Shown here piece after piece: positions 11,029-21,644 of a DNA stretch of 64,000 nucleotides (position 1 is the stretch's first letter; each line of letters starts with the position of its first letter). The translations under genes and the position numbers were made by a program. The stretch comes from Anastatus disparis (lineage: Eukaryota; Arthropoda; Insecta; Hymenoptera; Eupelmidae): NCBI GenBank assembly GCA_017163975.1, contig JAFFSR010000310.1, positions 1 through 64,000 on the forward strand. Direction: 5' to 3'. The notes under the pieces were generated by a model that had not been told where the DNA came from, ran no database searches, and saw only the letters and a program-made list of their open reading frames with translations.

Positions 11029-11940
11029 CTATGATCTCCTCGCTTGAGATTGCGCTCGCGTTTTACGAGGAGAGATAAAACCTATATTCATCTTTGTCGC
11101 ACGCTTTTTTGTTCCTTTCGGCCTACCACGACTTCGCTTACTCTCAGCATTCTCGCTCACTTGCTGAGGAACTGTAACTCGCTTTAACGCCGCACGTTTC
11201 ACCACCACAACCGTTTTACGCGGCCTACCACGCTTCTTAGAACTACCTAAGCTACGCAACTCATTTCCACTCGCAGGTGGAACCTCATTGCTGTGATGGT
11301 GACTCTGACCATTCGCAGATGGCGTTTCGCAACAAATCGCATCGCTATTATCTCGCTCTTCTGAATCCAACGGTGGATGTTCTTCGTTGTCATCGTCTTC
11401 TGGATCTTGTCCATCTATATACCTTTTTAGATCACAAACTGGTATTACTTTTTCAATATAACCATGAGTGTCTATTACATCATAGGTATTTTTACCACAA
11501 CAGGCCGTAACTACATACGGCCCTGCATATTTAGGTGCCAATTTAGCACTAATACCCTGAATGGCAGATGATAAAACTCTATTTCTTTTCCAAACCCTAT
11601 CACCTACTTGATACCAGATATCTCTATGACGAGAATTATAATATTTCGCCTGTCTGTTCTGTGCACCTTCAGCCTGAACCTTAGCCTTATCCTGTAAGGC
11701 AGGCAAATTTTCCAAATACTTTGCCCATTGACGTACTGCCTCCTGATTTTCCTCATTACAAGCAGCTCTCTCCTCTTCTCTTTGAAGAGAGCCAGGTGGC
11801 ACCAGCTGCTTTCCAAAATTCAACATTGCTGGAGTAATACCAGTTGAACTTTGCTCGGCTGTATTATATGCAAAAGTAAAGTCCGACAAGTGCTCATCCC
11901 AAGTTTTATGATAACTTTCCACGTAGGACCGTATCATAGT
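11029..11940 (-). CDS. pol: Integrase C-terminal part of element B pol, cut off by a MITE
   Basis: This is the downstream part of integrase. It begins at the TMIRSYVESYHKTWDEHL segment, goes through a typical integrase end (FAYNTAEQSSTGITPAMLNFGK) and the GDRVWKRN...KYAGPYVV chromatin/DNA-binding region, and ends in a basic tail with KKRGRPRK- and RGRPKGTKKR-type AT-hook-like motifs (about residues 235-285 of the open segment). The upstream part lies at 12325-14753; the 379 bp foldback plus the extra TTAA separates them and shifts the frame. Without the insert the two parts are in one frame. The AT-hook-like tail may direct chromatin targeting; that is inference. Confidence 0.85.
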   Translation of the reverse strand, partial: TMIRSYVESYHKTWDEHLSDFTFAYNTAEQSSTGITPAMLNFGKQLVPPGSLQREEERAACNEENQEAVRQWAKYLENLPALQDKAKVQAEGAQNRQAKYYNSRHRDIWYQVGDRVWKRNRVLSSAIQGISAKLAPKYAGPYVVTACCGKNTYDVIDTHGYIEKVIPVCDLKRYIDGQDPEDDDNEEHPPLDSEERDNSDAICCETPSANGQSHHHSNEVPPASGNELRSLGSSKKRGRPRKTVVVVKRAALKRVTVPQQVSENAESKRSRGRPKGTKKRATKMNIGFISPRKTRAQSQARRS

Positions 11941-11945
11941 CTTAA

Positions 11946-12324
11946 GAGGAGGCCGTATAGCTCTGTCCTTGTCTAATCTAAATTTTCGTTATTATTAATA
12001 AATTAATTATTGTTATGCAAAAGTAAGGGTATAGCCCAATAGATTTCAGGACGAGCAAACGATCCTATTCTATGAAAAAATATGAAATTTTCATTAGTTT
12101 CCGAGTGAGGTCTGAAACGGAAAAACAATTGAATTTGATAGCTGTTATTCCGTTTCAGACCTCACTCGGAAACTAATGAAAATTTAATATTTTTTCATAG
12201 AATAGGATCGTTCACTCGTCCTGAAATCTATTGGGCCATACCCTTACTTTTGTATAACAATATTTAATTTATTAATAATAACAAAAAATTAAATTAGACA
12301 AGGATAGAGCTATACGGCCTCCTC
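11946..12324. mobile_element. TTAA-flanked foldback MITE, copy 2, inserted in integrase of element B
   Basis: 379 bp, almost a perfect palindrome, with ends GAGGAGGCCGTATAGC and its inverse and TTAA on both sides (11942-11945, 12325-12328). Removing the insert with one TTAA exactly restores the integrase reading frame, which fixes both borders. No coding capacity. Confidence 0.92.
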
Positions 12325-14753
12325 TTAATAGTCCTGTTGACTCGCTCCACGGGGTTAGCTTGTGGGTGATATGGAGGTATTGTCGTATGCAATACTCCAA
12401 TGCTTTTTAAATATGGATCTATCACTCCATTTACAAACTCAGTACCATTATCAGATAAAAACACTTCAGGAGCACCAAAATGATATATTATTTTCTCCTT
12501 GAAGTGTTTAAGAATGCTTATACCATTAGCTTTTCTTAATGGTACACACTCTACCCATCTAGTAAATAAATCTTGCATTACTAAGACATGCCCTTTGGTA
12601 CTTTTAGGTAGTGGTCCAACTATATCACCAGCTACCACTTCCCATGGCCGTCTTATAACGCGTTGCCCCATCAAACCGGCAGGTAATTGCTGCTCAACTT
12701 TGCATTGTTGACACACTAAGCACTTACGCACATATTCCATTACATCTTTGTATACGGAATGCCAAAAATATCTTTCAATCACTCTTTTATTGGTTTTCTC
12801 TCTACCTAAGTGACCTGCAGTAGATTCATCATGACATTCCATGAGCACTCTTTTTCTCTGTTCCAAAGGAACGACGAGTTTCCAAGCCTCGTCATCCTGA
12901 CCCATAATATCATCGATCTCTTCATTAGGACAATACTTGAAGAGACGACTACCAATAATTTTCCATCTTGGATTTCCTCTTGGATCCTTTTGTACTTTAT
13001 CAAACCATTCCAAGTACCATGTATCCTTGGTTATGGATGCTGTATGAAGAGCCGAGACTTCACTGTCTTCGTGCTCTTCACCCTCATACATTCTTGAGAG
13101 TGCATCTGGAACATGATTCAGTGCTCCTTTTCGGTGTTCTACAGTAAACGAGTAGCCTTGTAATTCCAACGCCCATCTCGCTAACCTACCAGTTGGGTTA
13201 TGTAAATTACACAACCATCTCAAACTACTATAATCTGTAATCACTTTAAAATGGTATCCATCTATATAAGGTCTGAATTTGTTAGCAGCCCATTTTACAG
13301 CTAAACATTCTCGTTCAGTTACAGAATAATTTCGTTCTGCTTGGTTCATAGTGCGACTGGCGAATTCCAGCACCCGTTCTTCTCCATCAATCTCTTGAGT
13401 CAGAACTGCACCAAGACCTGTATCGCTTGCATCAGTTTGTATAACAAACAGCTTATCAAAATGTGGTTTCTGCAATACAGGTGCAGAAACCATTAAGGCT
13501 TTTATCTCTTCAAAAGCTTGCTGTTGATTTTCAGACCATTCGAATCGACAATCTTTCTTTGTCAACTGCGTTAATGGTTCTGCTAGCGTAGCAAAATCTT
13601 TAATGAATTTCCTATACCACGACGCCATTCCTAAGAATCGTCGCAGTTGCTTTAAGTTTCTTGGCGCTGGATACTCAACAATTGGCCTGATCTTCTCTGG
13701 ATCAGGTCGAAATCCATCTTTATTAACTAACAAACCGAGATACTTTACTTCTTCGCAACAGAAAATACTTTTCTCTCGGTTTATCGTGAGGTTCGCTTTC
13801 TTTATCCTTAATAGCACGTGTTCTAACCACTTCAAGTGCTCTGCAAAGGTTTCAGTAACTACTATTATATCGTCCAGATAAGCGAATGCATATGGCTCCA
13901 TTTCAGGCCCAATCACGATATCGATTAATCGCTGAAATGTAGCCCCAGCCTGGCTCAGACCATACGGCATTTTTATGAACTGATATAGTCCCAATCGAGG
14001 AACCGTGAATGCCGTAATAGGCCTCGATTCTACCTTAAGCGGGATCTGATGATGAGCTTGACTCAGATCCAGCGTAGAGATATACTTAGCCCTCTGTAGT
14101 TTCCGAAAGATTGCATCCATAAAAGGAAGAGGGTAAGCATCTTGTTGAGAAACAGCATTGACTTTTCTGTAGTCAACGCAAAATCGAAACTTTCCATTCG
14201 CTTTACGAACCATAACGACTGGACTAGACCAGCCACTCGTTGATGGCTCTATTATTCCAGATTTTAGCATTTCTCGTACTTGAGAATGCATTTCTTCTTC
14301 CATTTTCTGTGACGTAGAATAATATTTTTGTTTAATGGGTTGAGCTGAACCAACATTAATCTCATGCTCAATCCAAGTTGTGCAACCTAATTGGCCATTA
14401 TCTTCTCCGACTATCCTATCTAATAGTTCCTGTAACTGTTGCTTTTCTTCCGGTTTCAAATTAGCCAATCCAGTTTGCACCACTTCTTCTGACTGTACGG
14501 CAGCGACCTCTAAATCTATATATATATTAGCATCCTTTAGCAATACTCTATTTTCGCATGGATCCAGTATCGTTTTAAATTCACGTACAAAATTCACTCC
14601 AAGATAGCAATCTGCGTCTAACTCAGGCATGATTGCCACCAAAATATCTTTAGTAATGCTTCCCAACGTAAAAGGAAGTTTTACATAACCTGATATCGGA
14701 GTAAAATGTCCATTAGCAACTCTAGCCCTTCGGTTATAACTTTTCTGCCGCAC
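12325..14753 (-). CDS. pol: Pol of element B: protease end, RT, RNase H, integrase up to the MITE
   Basis: A long open frame of about 810 codons. It starts with the C-terminal half of protease, then RT with the YLDD catalytic box at about residues 292-295. RNase H has TDAS at 440-443 and VPDALSR near 548. Integrase has an HHCC zinc finger (H641, H648, C678, C681) and a D,D-35-E triad at about D710, D768 and E803. All catalytic residues are present. After E803 the frame runs into the foldback and ends at 12294. The segment just upstream, in another frame (14681-15057), carries the N-terminal half of protease, so a single-base indel splits the protease near 14740. The similarity is to Osvaldo/Ulysses-type pol as I remember it. 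Confidence 0.9.
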
Positions 14754-15057
14754 TGATCTGCTAAATTTTGACCAATAGATCCCATCACTGTTCTTGATGC
14801 TCCTGGATCATATAAAGCACGTATCATTTGATTGCAGATCTTAATTTTTAACCACCATCGTGTTTCAGCTTCACTAGTGCCATCTGCTACATTATCAACA
14901 GTATTCAAGTTTAGGTTATCTACTACCTCTAACGTTGGATCTTTTCCTTTAGTAGACTCGGCTCTTACCGAGTCCACTGATGGTACTACTGACTCTTTGA
15001 AAGCCATATCAGAGTCAGAGGGAGCTGTATTGGCCTCCTTTACTTGCTCCCTTGCGC
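14681..15057 (-). CDS. pro: Protease N-terminal half of element B
   Basis: This frame is entered from gag by a -1 shift at the heptamer 15058-15064. It has an acidic linker and then WWLKIKICNQMIRALYDPGAS, where DPGAS is the retroviral aspartic-protease active site with Pro in place of the usual Ser or Thr. The frame stops at 14681, but the rest of the protease fold (the YLGVNF segment) lies in the pol frame. The protease is therefore split inside its fold, which is damage rather than a programmed shift. Confidence 0.7.
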
Positions 15058-16080
15058 GTTTCCCGAACACTGTGGGCAATTACGCTTGATGTACCCAGGA
15101 TTGCCACAACCATAGCAAACTATTCCGCTTTGTCTACTATGTGAATTTGACGATGGGCTATTCCCTTTATCTTTTTTGGAATCATCCGGTTTTTGACTTG
15201 AATCCTGTGAACTTTCGTTCTTCTGATTCGGATGAACCTTCTCATTATTATCTTGAGGCACCTGCTTATTTGGTGTGCGGAACTTTGTTCTATTCTGATT
15301 CGTAAATTTAGAAGTTTTATTCTCTAACTTCTTTTCAAACTGGGCTAATTTTTGTTCTAAAATTTTTGTAACAGCAGACACCATATCTTCGACCTTAGTC
15401 GCCTTGGTGTCTACACCAGCTACCTTCGGTGAGATCTTTTTCCGATTCGCCGGTGGGTGATAAGCAGTTTCCGGTAATAAGGCTTTTCCAGGTGATGGCG
15501 GAGGTTTATAAACTTTCTCCGCTTCCAAAGTTAATTCAGCTTCAACAGCGAGTTCTAATAACGCATCAATGCTATTGAATTCATCTCTGCGCACTAGTCT
15601 TTGCAGCTCCGGTCTCAAGTTGCGGTGCAGTAAATCTAACTGCTGACTGAGATCCGGTTGTGGTTTCTGCCTACGCATTATTGCTATAAGGCACGTTAAA
15701 TAGTCACGCACTGGCTCATCGTTGCCTTGCATCCGTGTATTCGCTTCTGCTATGATCCTCTGCTGGAAACGACGGTTGGTACCATACCATCGTCTCGCAG
15801 CATCACAGAATTCGGGCCAACTATGCCATTGGTCCCGATTATTGCGATACCACGTAGCTGCTACACCTGTCAGTAGTTCAGAAAGTGAATATAATAAATC
15901 ACTTTCTGACATATTAGCCAGGACCCGACACTCCTCGACTCTTGTCAAAAGGAGGTCTATACTTTGGTCCTTTGTGCCCGAAAATCGTACTTCCCATTGG
16001 CGCACGACCCTACCAACGTCTCTTGGTTGACCACCATGACTCACAGAACCTTGAGTCGGTGAGCCACCCTTCCCTAGGCT
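15040..16080 (-). CDS. gag: Gag capsid and nucleocapsid of element B
   Basis: The open frame carries a capsid-like segment (VRFSGTKDQSIDLLLTRVEE...ATWYRNNRDQWHSWPEF), typical of Ty3/gypsy Gag around the conserved W and Y residues. It is followed by a Lys/Ser/Gln-rich linker and one zinc knuckle, CYGCGNPGYIKRNC, close to the C-terminus. It stops at 15040, after the slippery heptamer. The N-terminal part (16074-17018) is in another frame, so gag is broken near 16075-16085. Confidence 0.85.
   Translation of the reverse strand, partial: SLGKGGSPTQGSVSHGGQPRDVGRVVRQWEVRFSGTKDQSIDLLLTRVEECRVLANMSESDLLYSLSELLTGVAATWYRNNRDQWHSWPEFCDAARRWYGTNRRFQQRIIAEANTRMQGNDEPVRDYLTCLIAIMRRQKPQPDLSQQLDLLHRNLRPELQRLVRRDEFNSIDALLELAVEAELTLEAEKVYKPPPSPGKALLPETAYHPPANRKKISPKVAGVDTKATKVEDMVSAVTKILEQKLAQFEKKLENKTSKFTNQNRTKFRTPNKQVPQDNNEKVHPNQKNESSQDSSQKPDDSKKDKGNSPSSNSHSRQSGIVCYGCGNPGYIKRNCPQCSGNAQGSK
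15058..15064 (-). promoter_or_regulatory. -1 ribosomal frameshift heptamer, gag to protease (element B)
   Basis: On the - strand it reads G GGA AAC in the register X XXY YYZ relative to the gag frame. It lies 6 codons before the gag stop, and the -1 frame after it is exactly the protease frame. GGGAAAC is a known efficient slippery heptamer in retroviruses. I did not test for a downstream pseudoknot. Confidence 0.75.
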
Positions 16081-17018
16081 GTGCCGAGGACACCAAATGG
16101 TGGGAAACGAGACGCTTCCGAGACCGTTGAGTTATCAACACGAGGTACACCGCCTACTGCTGTATTTACCCTCGAGCCGGCCGTTTCTTGTTCGAAATTA
16201 ACCTGCTTATCTTCTGTACGTTGTTGATCCATTTCAACATTGCTATGTTGACTTCTTCTGCCGCAACCTGACATACCGCCATCTAACCTTGTGCTAGACG
16301 GTAATCTATTTTCAGTAGGAATCACACTTGTCTGATTTGACAAGCATGATTCCCTCCAATCTGAAAGGTCATGAACTCTTTCTGACAAGTTTCCTAATTG
16401 CTGTTGTATCTGTTGCAATGCCTTTAACATTTTACTATGCAACAGATACTCTTCATTAGTCGAATTCTCATGACCTTGCGGCAAATTCTGTTGTGCGTGT
16501 GCGTCCATTCCTTGCATTTGGACTACTTGAATTTCGTCCTCTTTCTCTATCAAATTCTGTTGTCTCGTCTGATCACTCTGCGAGACAATACTTCTATTGT
16601 TAGCTAGGGTGCTTGCTGTTCCTTCACTTCCATTAGCTGATAACTGAGTCACCTCACAATTGTCTACCTGTAATTGCGGCAACTCAGCCAATGGATGTGG
16701 ATGCAGGGTATAATTGCTCGCTGTTTGCGAACTATTTGTTATTTCTGCTGTCTTTGCTTCAATAAAAGACTGACGAAGGTCAATCCTCGTCTGTCTGATT
16801 GCACTTTCGTCAGACAGATCGGACTGCATAAAGTCGGCTGCCGTATATTCACCGAGCAGCCAGACTCTTAGCCTCTCAGCTTGAGCAAACCTGGATCCAG
16901 AAGTTTGCATTTGCAAGCTATATAATGCTTCAGTCAGTTCTTGACCGCTCAGACATATGAGCCAGTCATCAAGCAACTCAGTTGATGCTGTATCTTTTCT
17001 TGACTGATTGCTTGACAT
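16074..17018 (-). CDS. gag: Gag N-terminal (matrix-like) part of element B
   Basis: Starts at an ATG at 17018 and stays open for 314 codons. The first 90 residues are Leu/Trp-containing and SAP-like or matrix-like (LLDDWLICLSGQELTEALYSLQ), followed by a low-complexity Gln/Ser/Asn-rich region and a short coiled coil (LLHSKMLKALQQIQQQLGNLSERVHDL). It ends at a TAG just before the capsid frame, so one small indel separates matrix from capsid. Long N-terminal Gag extensions of this kind occur in Osvaldo-like elements; the assignment is by position. Confidence 0.7.
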   Translation of the reverse strand: MSSNQSRKDTASTELLDDWLICLSGQELTEALYSLQMQTSGSRFAQAERLRVWLLGEYTAADFMQSDLSDESAIRQTRIDLRQSFIEAKTAEITNSSQTASNYTLHPHPLAELPQLQVDNCEVTQLSANGSEGTASTLANNRSIVSQSDQTRQQNLIEKEDEIQVVQMQGMDAHAQQNLPQGHENSTNEEYLLHSKMLKALQQIQQQLGNLSERVHDLSDWRESCLSNQTSVIPTENRLPSSTRLDGGMSGCGRRSQHSNVEMDQQRTEDKQVNFEQETAGSRVNTAVGGVPRVDNSTVSEASRFPPFGVLGTA

Positions 17019-18669
17019 CTTCGCTCTTGCAGCAAATCTATTACCTGAAATAGAAGTACTTGCGTGTGCTATTCAGAAAATATTAATTGCTTAAACAGCC
17101 GCAAATAAAAATTCTAAATATATGTGTGTACAATATATATATATATATGTGTAGTGTGCCTAACTACTATAGCACACGCAAGAACCTCTCTACGCGAGCG
17201 ACTAAGAGATTATTCTTATTTGGCTCAATATAAATATATTGAGCCAACCTTCTCCCTTTAATACGAATAAAATTATCTTTAATACTAATAATAAAAAAAA
17301 ACAATTAAATTTCCTTAAAAGCGAGGAAAACTCTTCGATTCCCTCTTGGTGTCAATAATTCTACTTGCTGACTGGCTAAAAAAAAATAAAACCTTCAACC
17401 AGTCAGCTATTGCAAAAACTGCAACCTCAGTTCTGCAAAAATACAAGAAAAAATTTTCACTATCAAATCTAATTCTCAATTTAAGAGGCGGCCGTATAGT
17501 TCTGTCCTTGTCTAATCTGAATTTTCGTTATAATTAGTAAACTAAATATTTTTATACAAAAGTAAGGGCAGAGCCCAATAGATTTAAGGATGAATAGACG
17601 ATTCTATTCTATGAAAAAATATAAAATTTTCATTAGTTTTCGAGTGAAGTCTGAAACGGAAAAAGAGTTGAACACTTCAATCAAATTTAACTCTTTTTCC
17701 GTTTCAGACTTCACTTGAAAACTAATGAAAATTTTATATTTTTTCATAGAATAGAATCGTCTGCTCATCCTTAAATCTATTGGGCTCTGCCCTTACTTTT
17801 GTATAAAAATATTTAATTTAGCCATAATAACGAAAATTTAGATTAGATAAGGACAGAACTATATGGCCTCCTCTTAAACAATTTAAATTAAACCGAAAAA
17901 AAATAGATTCGAAATTTCTACAAGAAATAATTTTTTTCCCAATAAAAAAACAACTAGAAAAAAAACTTGACACCAAGGGTATAACCACAATTTGAAAAAG
18001 AAAAAAAAATTTTCAAACTTAGTCTTCTACAACTCTTTGTTGCTCGCGGATGAATATTATCTCTATTTTATAACCTGTGAGCAACCTACTTTAACGTTGC
18101 TCACAAGCGCGCCCTATGTTCGACAAGAATTTTCTTCAATTTTTCTTATCTTGTCGAACTTACTTACAATCTACAAGACCGTCGCTCTTCCGTACAATTT
18201 AGAAAATTTTTATCTTTAAAAACTATCTTAATTTTTTCCTAAAGAAAACCGAAAAAATTTCCTAAAATAATAAAAAAATTATCGCATGAATTTCTGTTCC
18301 TAATCTCGGAAAATAAAAAAACACGCTTTGATAATCTACCGCGCAATGACTATTGCCACTAGATTTAGCTTAATGCTTTAAGTGTCTTATTACAACTAGC
18401 GCCCCTCAAGGCCTTTGTAATAAGATAAGCATGAGCTGCTCTCGATTATTCAGTGAACGCCATTTTATAATGCGCGCCACCCAAGAGCCACCTATATTTC
18501 TCTATCACGTCCTTTTTCCTATTACGCTGCGCGCCACGTAATCATACGCACCATAAAAAAAATCACGATAAACTTTTTTATTCACGTGAGCCCATATATT
18601 GGTGCTATGTACTATGCACGCAATATACTAACGTAATACACTCCTTCAACAACTTTCGTGAATTGATTT
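17019..18669 (-). other. 5' leader of element B
   Basis: Non-coding, between the primer site and the gag ATG. It contains the foldback at 17485-17873 and AT-rich tracts. The pre-insertion leader is about 1.26 kb. Confidence 0.7.
17485..17873. mobile_element. TTAA-flanked foldback MITE, copy 3, in the leader of element B
   Basis: 389 bp, ends GAGGCGGCCGTATAG and inverse GAGGAGGCCATATAG, flanked by TTAA (17481-17484, 17874-17877). It is clearly the same subfamily as the copy at 11946, with the same CTGTCCTTGTCTAATCT inner arm and the same palindromic core. Confidence 0.9.
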
Positions 18670-18680
18670 GTTGGGCGCCA
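18670..18680 (-). promoter_or_regulatory. Primer binding site of element B, tRNA-Lys type
   Basis: On the - strand it reads TGGCGCCCAAC, directly next to the 5' LTR. This matches the tRNA-Lys primer site used by gypsy and many insect Ty3/gypsy elements. Confidence 0.85.
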
Positions 18681-19882
18681 TGTAACGGGGAATATATTTA
18701 AATAAACAAATTAATTATATTTGTGGGTTTCGTATGTACTTACTTCAAGTACATACGCACTTACCGTTAAATAACCGATTTTCTACTTAGAGACGATCGA
18801 CCTTGTAATTCGTCAATGCTCGTATATAAACGTCTTTTTCGTACAAAGAAAATCAGCTAAACAATATTTAACATTATTGCAGAACTTCGCTTAGAAGTTC
18901 TGCCTTCCGGACGTCTGGTACGACGAAAACCCACGGCGTGTACTTTGAGACTTTAATAAATATCGTAAATCAAAAGCAATCAAGTGTATTAAGATTATCA
19001 TATAAAGGCAAAACACGATTTTACTGTGAGAAATAATATTATGCAACAATTCAAATTAACTCAAACTTTACTTTACTTTATTCAAAATGATAGACAAATA
19101 TAGTACATTAAAACAAATTCATAATGATAGTTATTAGCTACAAAATTTAGTTAAACTCACGAAAAGAAACAAAAGTTAATTTAAGTTACCCTAAGCTATA
19201 TGACGCGCGCGCACGGCGGTCTTGATATCTTAGTATCTATCGCATATACGCGTTTAACAACAACGAACAAAAATAATTATGCGACAGTCTGCAGACTTAC
19301 ATTTTTCCTTCCCAGATCAAGCGTTTAACTCGAATAATCGCCGACGGGATTTTTTCTCAATAACGATTCGGCAATCTAACTAAAGCAGCACCGTAATTAT
19401 GCGGTGCAGCTCAATGGTCTCGTTGCTCTCGTTGAAAGGTGGCCGAACTCTCTCTGCACAGTTCTAGCAAAAACTCTCTTGTTATCGAAGAGCAAATAAC
19501 TCAATTATTCACCCCGAGATTACACAGTTTCACTCGATTCGAGAAGAAAACTTTCAGAGCAAGACACCGAGACTTTAACAATATTTTTCCAAAGATCTTT
19601 TTCAAAACTTTAGCGGACGTACAAGCTTGCACAACGTACAATATGGCTGCTCCAATCTTTCTACCTTGTTAAAAACGACCCGTTCGTTTCTCTCTCTTGC
19701 CTCATCCTACCCGGCATGCCCTGCGCGCGCCTCTCTCTACCGTTATATATATATGCGTCGCTGAGACAGACTCTCTCCATCTCACTCTTACATTTACATA
19801 TCTAGCCTACATTGAGCCGTGCGACTTATAACGAGGATAGAGCTATATCATAGCGTACAAATAATTTACTATCCTCGTTACA
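18681..19882 (-). repeat. 5' LTR of element B
   Basis: 1202 bp, near-identical to 8461-9659. On the - strand it starts TGTAACGAGGATAG, and the inverse CTATCCTCGTTAT follows about 40 bp later, giving a hairpin at the LTR tip. A TATATATATAACGG stretch near 19745 may be the core promoter. Confidence 0.92.
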
Positions 19883-21365
19883 ATATATATATTGACAAGT
19901 AATTAACAAGTAAATACATATATTTAATATATATTTTGCGAGTTTCAATTTTTAAAATTTGAAACTTAAAGTAATAAATAGGTCTCGTCGCGCACTATGC
20001 AGCTTCGCAAACTTGCCTTTCAGCGCTACCGCGCCTTATGATGATGTATATAATGGTATTGAATTATTGAATGGTACGTTAATTTTGTTAAATTAATACC
20101 TGGATGCTGTATAGTATAAGTTTCGTATCTTCGAAACTAAATAAGTCAATTAAATTAATTAATTGTCGGTGCTATTGAATTTTTGAATTTAAGCTTGTTG
20201 AAAGTCATCAAGCATTATGTATAATCATTTATAATTATATATTAATATTTATTCGCTTATCTATATAGATATATTATTTAATATTATAATTAATATAAAA
20301 AGCATTGTTTATATGTAAACTTCTATTTAAAATTAATAAATTTCTACCTATCTCTTAGCGATTTGAGCTTATGGCGTTGCACAGATTAGTTAAAAATAAT
20401 TGAATGAAGAGTAAAATTCTTCCAGAATAAGCTTCTTAATCATTGATCAGTATTTGCAATAGCAAATTATATCGTACGTTACTATTTAATTGTTTGTACA
20501 TATTCGTTAAAAGGATTTAACGTTGAATTTGCCATAGTCTTTGTCAAAAGTTCATTTTTCCGATGATCATTATTGTTTTTCTTTAGAAAGTGTTCATTCA
20601 ATTTTTAGCTTGAAGCTTTAATTTATTAGATAACATTAAAACAATCATTCTACACTTTGATTTAAATATAATGAATTATTAAGTAGTTGTATCGTTTTAA
20701 AGTCTCATTTTAGATAAATTCAACGTAATCATAAAAAATGATGTCAAAGTTTAAAAAATGATTTTATTTGATAGCAACTATTTTCGTTCTGTTCAGAATT
20801 TCAAAATTTATTTTTCATTCACATTCATTGTCAATTTTTTACGATAAGGCAGTGAGTACTGTCTGAGGCATACTTTTTCATAGACAATTGGCGATAAATT
20901 TGAATGACAAATTAAAATTCTATCCTCGTGAATATATTATAAATTTTCAGCTAAACAAAATAAATTTTGTTGCTGTCAAATAAAATAATATTTGAAACGT
21001 TGGTATTATTTTTTCTGATTATGTTATATCAGTGTAAAAGTTATAAACTGTAAAATGATATAACTTATTAATAATTCATTATATTTAAACTGCATTTTTA
21101 ATATAATAAATTATTAAAAACTTTTAATAATTCATTATATTTAAACTGCAGACAAAGTTAAACAAACTGTTATTTCGTAAAAACTACGTGTAAAATAAAT
21201 AAACAGTTTTCACTATTATTTGTAAGATTTTCACATCCTCAAAATAAATCTTATTGTAGAATAAAATTATGCAATATTCAAAACTTGCAACAAAGAAATA
21301 TACTAAGCAAGAAAATAATATAAGCGAATATTTTTACTTTCATAAAATATATTTTTTATAAGTTA
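19883..21365. other. AT-rich sequence between elements B and C
   Basis: No gene found. Includes the 20270-20512 repeat, which is inverted at 34009-34262, and short direct repeats around 21060-21160 (TTAATAATTCATTATATTTA, twice). Confidence 0.5.
20270..20512 (+). repeat. Dispersed repeat, inverted relative to 34009-34262
   Basis: About 240 bp that match the reverse complement of 34009-34262 at roughly 80% by eye; shared words include TTTGAGCTTATGG and ACTATTTAATTGT. Probably two copies of one old AT-rich repeat, or arms of a larger element. Confidence 0.65.
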
Positions 21366-21617
21366 TGTGGGGCCTGGGACTCCAACCAAAAGCCACACAG
21401 TATAGATGAGAGAAGGTAGAGGTTTTAAGGTTAAGTTGAATGAATACACGAGAGATATGGTTAAGCGTTGTATTTGCTAAAGCCAGGGATACAGTCGGTA
21501 GTCAAGTGAGAGAGTAACGTTCACACGCTAGCACGTTAACTCGTCTCAGAGGGGAAAGAATGCCTGTTCGTCATACGATAGGCTACTAATACATGTTCAC
21601 ACATACATGCCCCCACA
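21366..21617 (-). repeat. 3' LTR of element C
   Basis: 252 bp, TGTGGGG...CCCCACA, one visible difference (position 21569 against 29996) from the other LTR. Confidence 0.95.
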
Positions 21618-21620
21618 ATA

Positions 21621-21643
21621 CTCCCCTTTTTTTTTTTTTTTTT
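21621..21643 (-). promoter_or_regulatory. Polypurine tract of element C
   Basis: On the - strand: a run of A followed by GGGGAG, 3 bases from the 3' LTR. Confidence 0.8.
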
Positions 21644-21644
21644 A

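Larger units (their letters stand above)
8461..19882 (-). mobile_element. Element B: complete Osvaldo-like Ty3/gypsy retrotransposon carrying three later insertions
   Basis: An 11,422 bp element on the - strand. LTRs of 1199 bp (left, 3') and 1202 bp (right, 5') start TGTAAC and end GTTACA. A primer site complementary to a tRNA-Lys-type 3' end touches the 5' LTR, and a purine tract touches the 3' LTR. Gene order in reading direction is gag, protease, RT, RNase H, integrase, then a third ORF. By eye the LTRs differ at about 15-20 places, so the insertion is fairly young but older than element C. Later insertions are two TTAA foldbacks (11946-12324, 17485-17873) and one hAT-type MITE (10652-10829). 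The Osvaldo assignment rests on LTR length, primer type and pol character from memory. Confidence 0.88.

Noticed and set aside
13603..13881. Open frames on the + strand across element B
   Set aside because: Antisense shadows of pol without domain features.
14681..14753. A programmed frameshift between protease and pol in element B
   Set aside because: The shift falls inside the protease fold and there is no in-register slippery heptamer, so it is more likely an indel.
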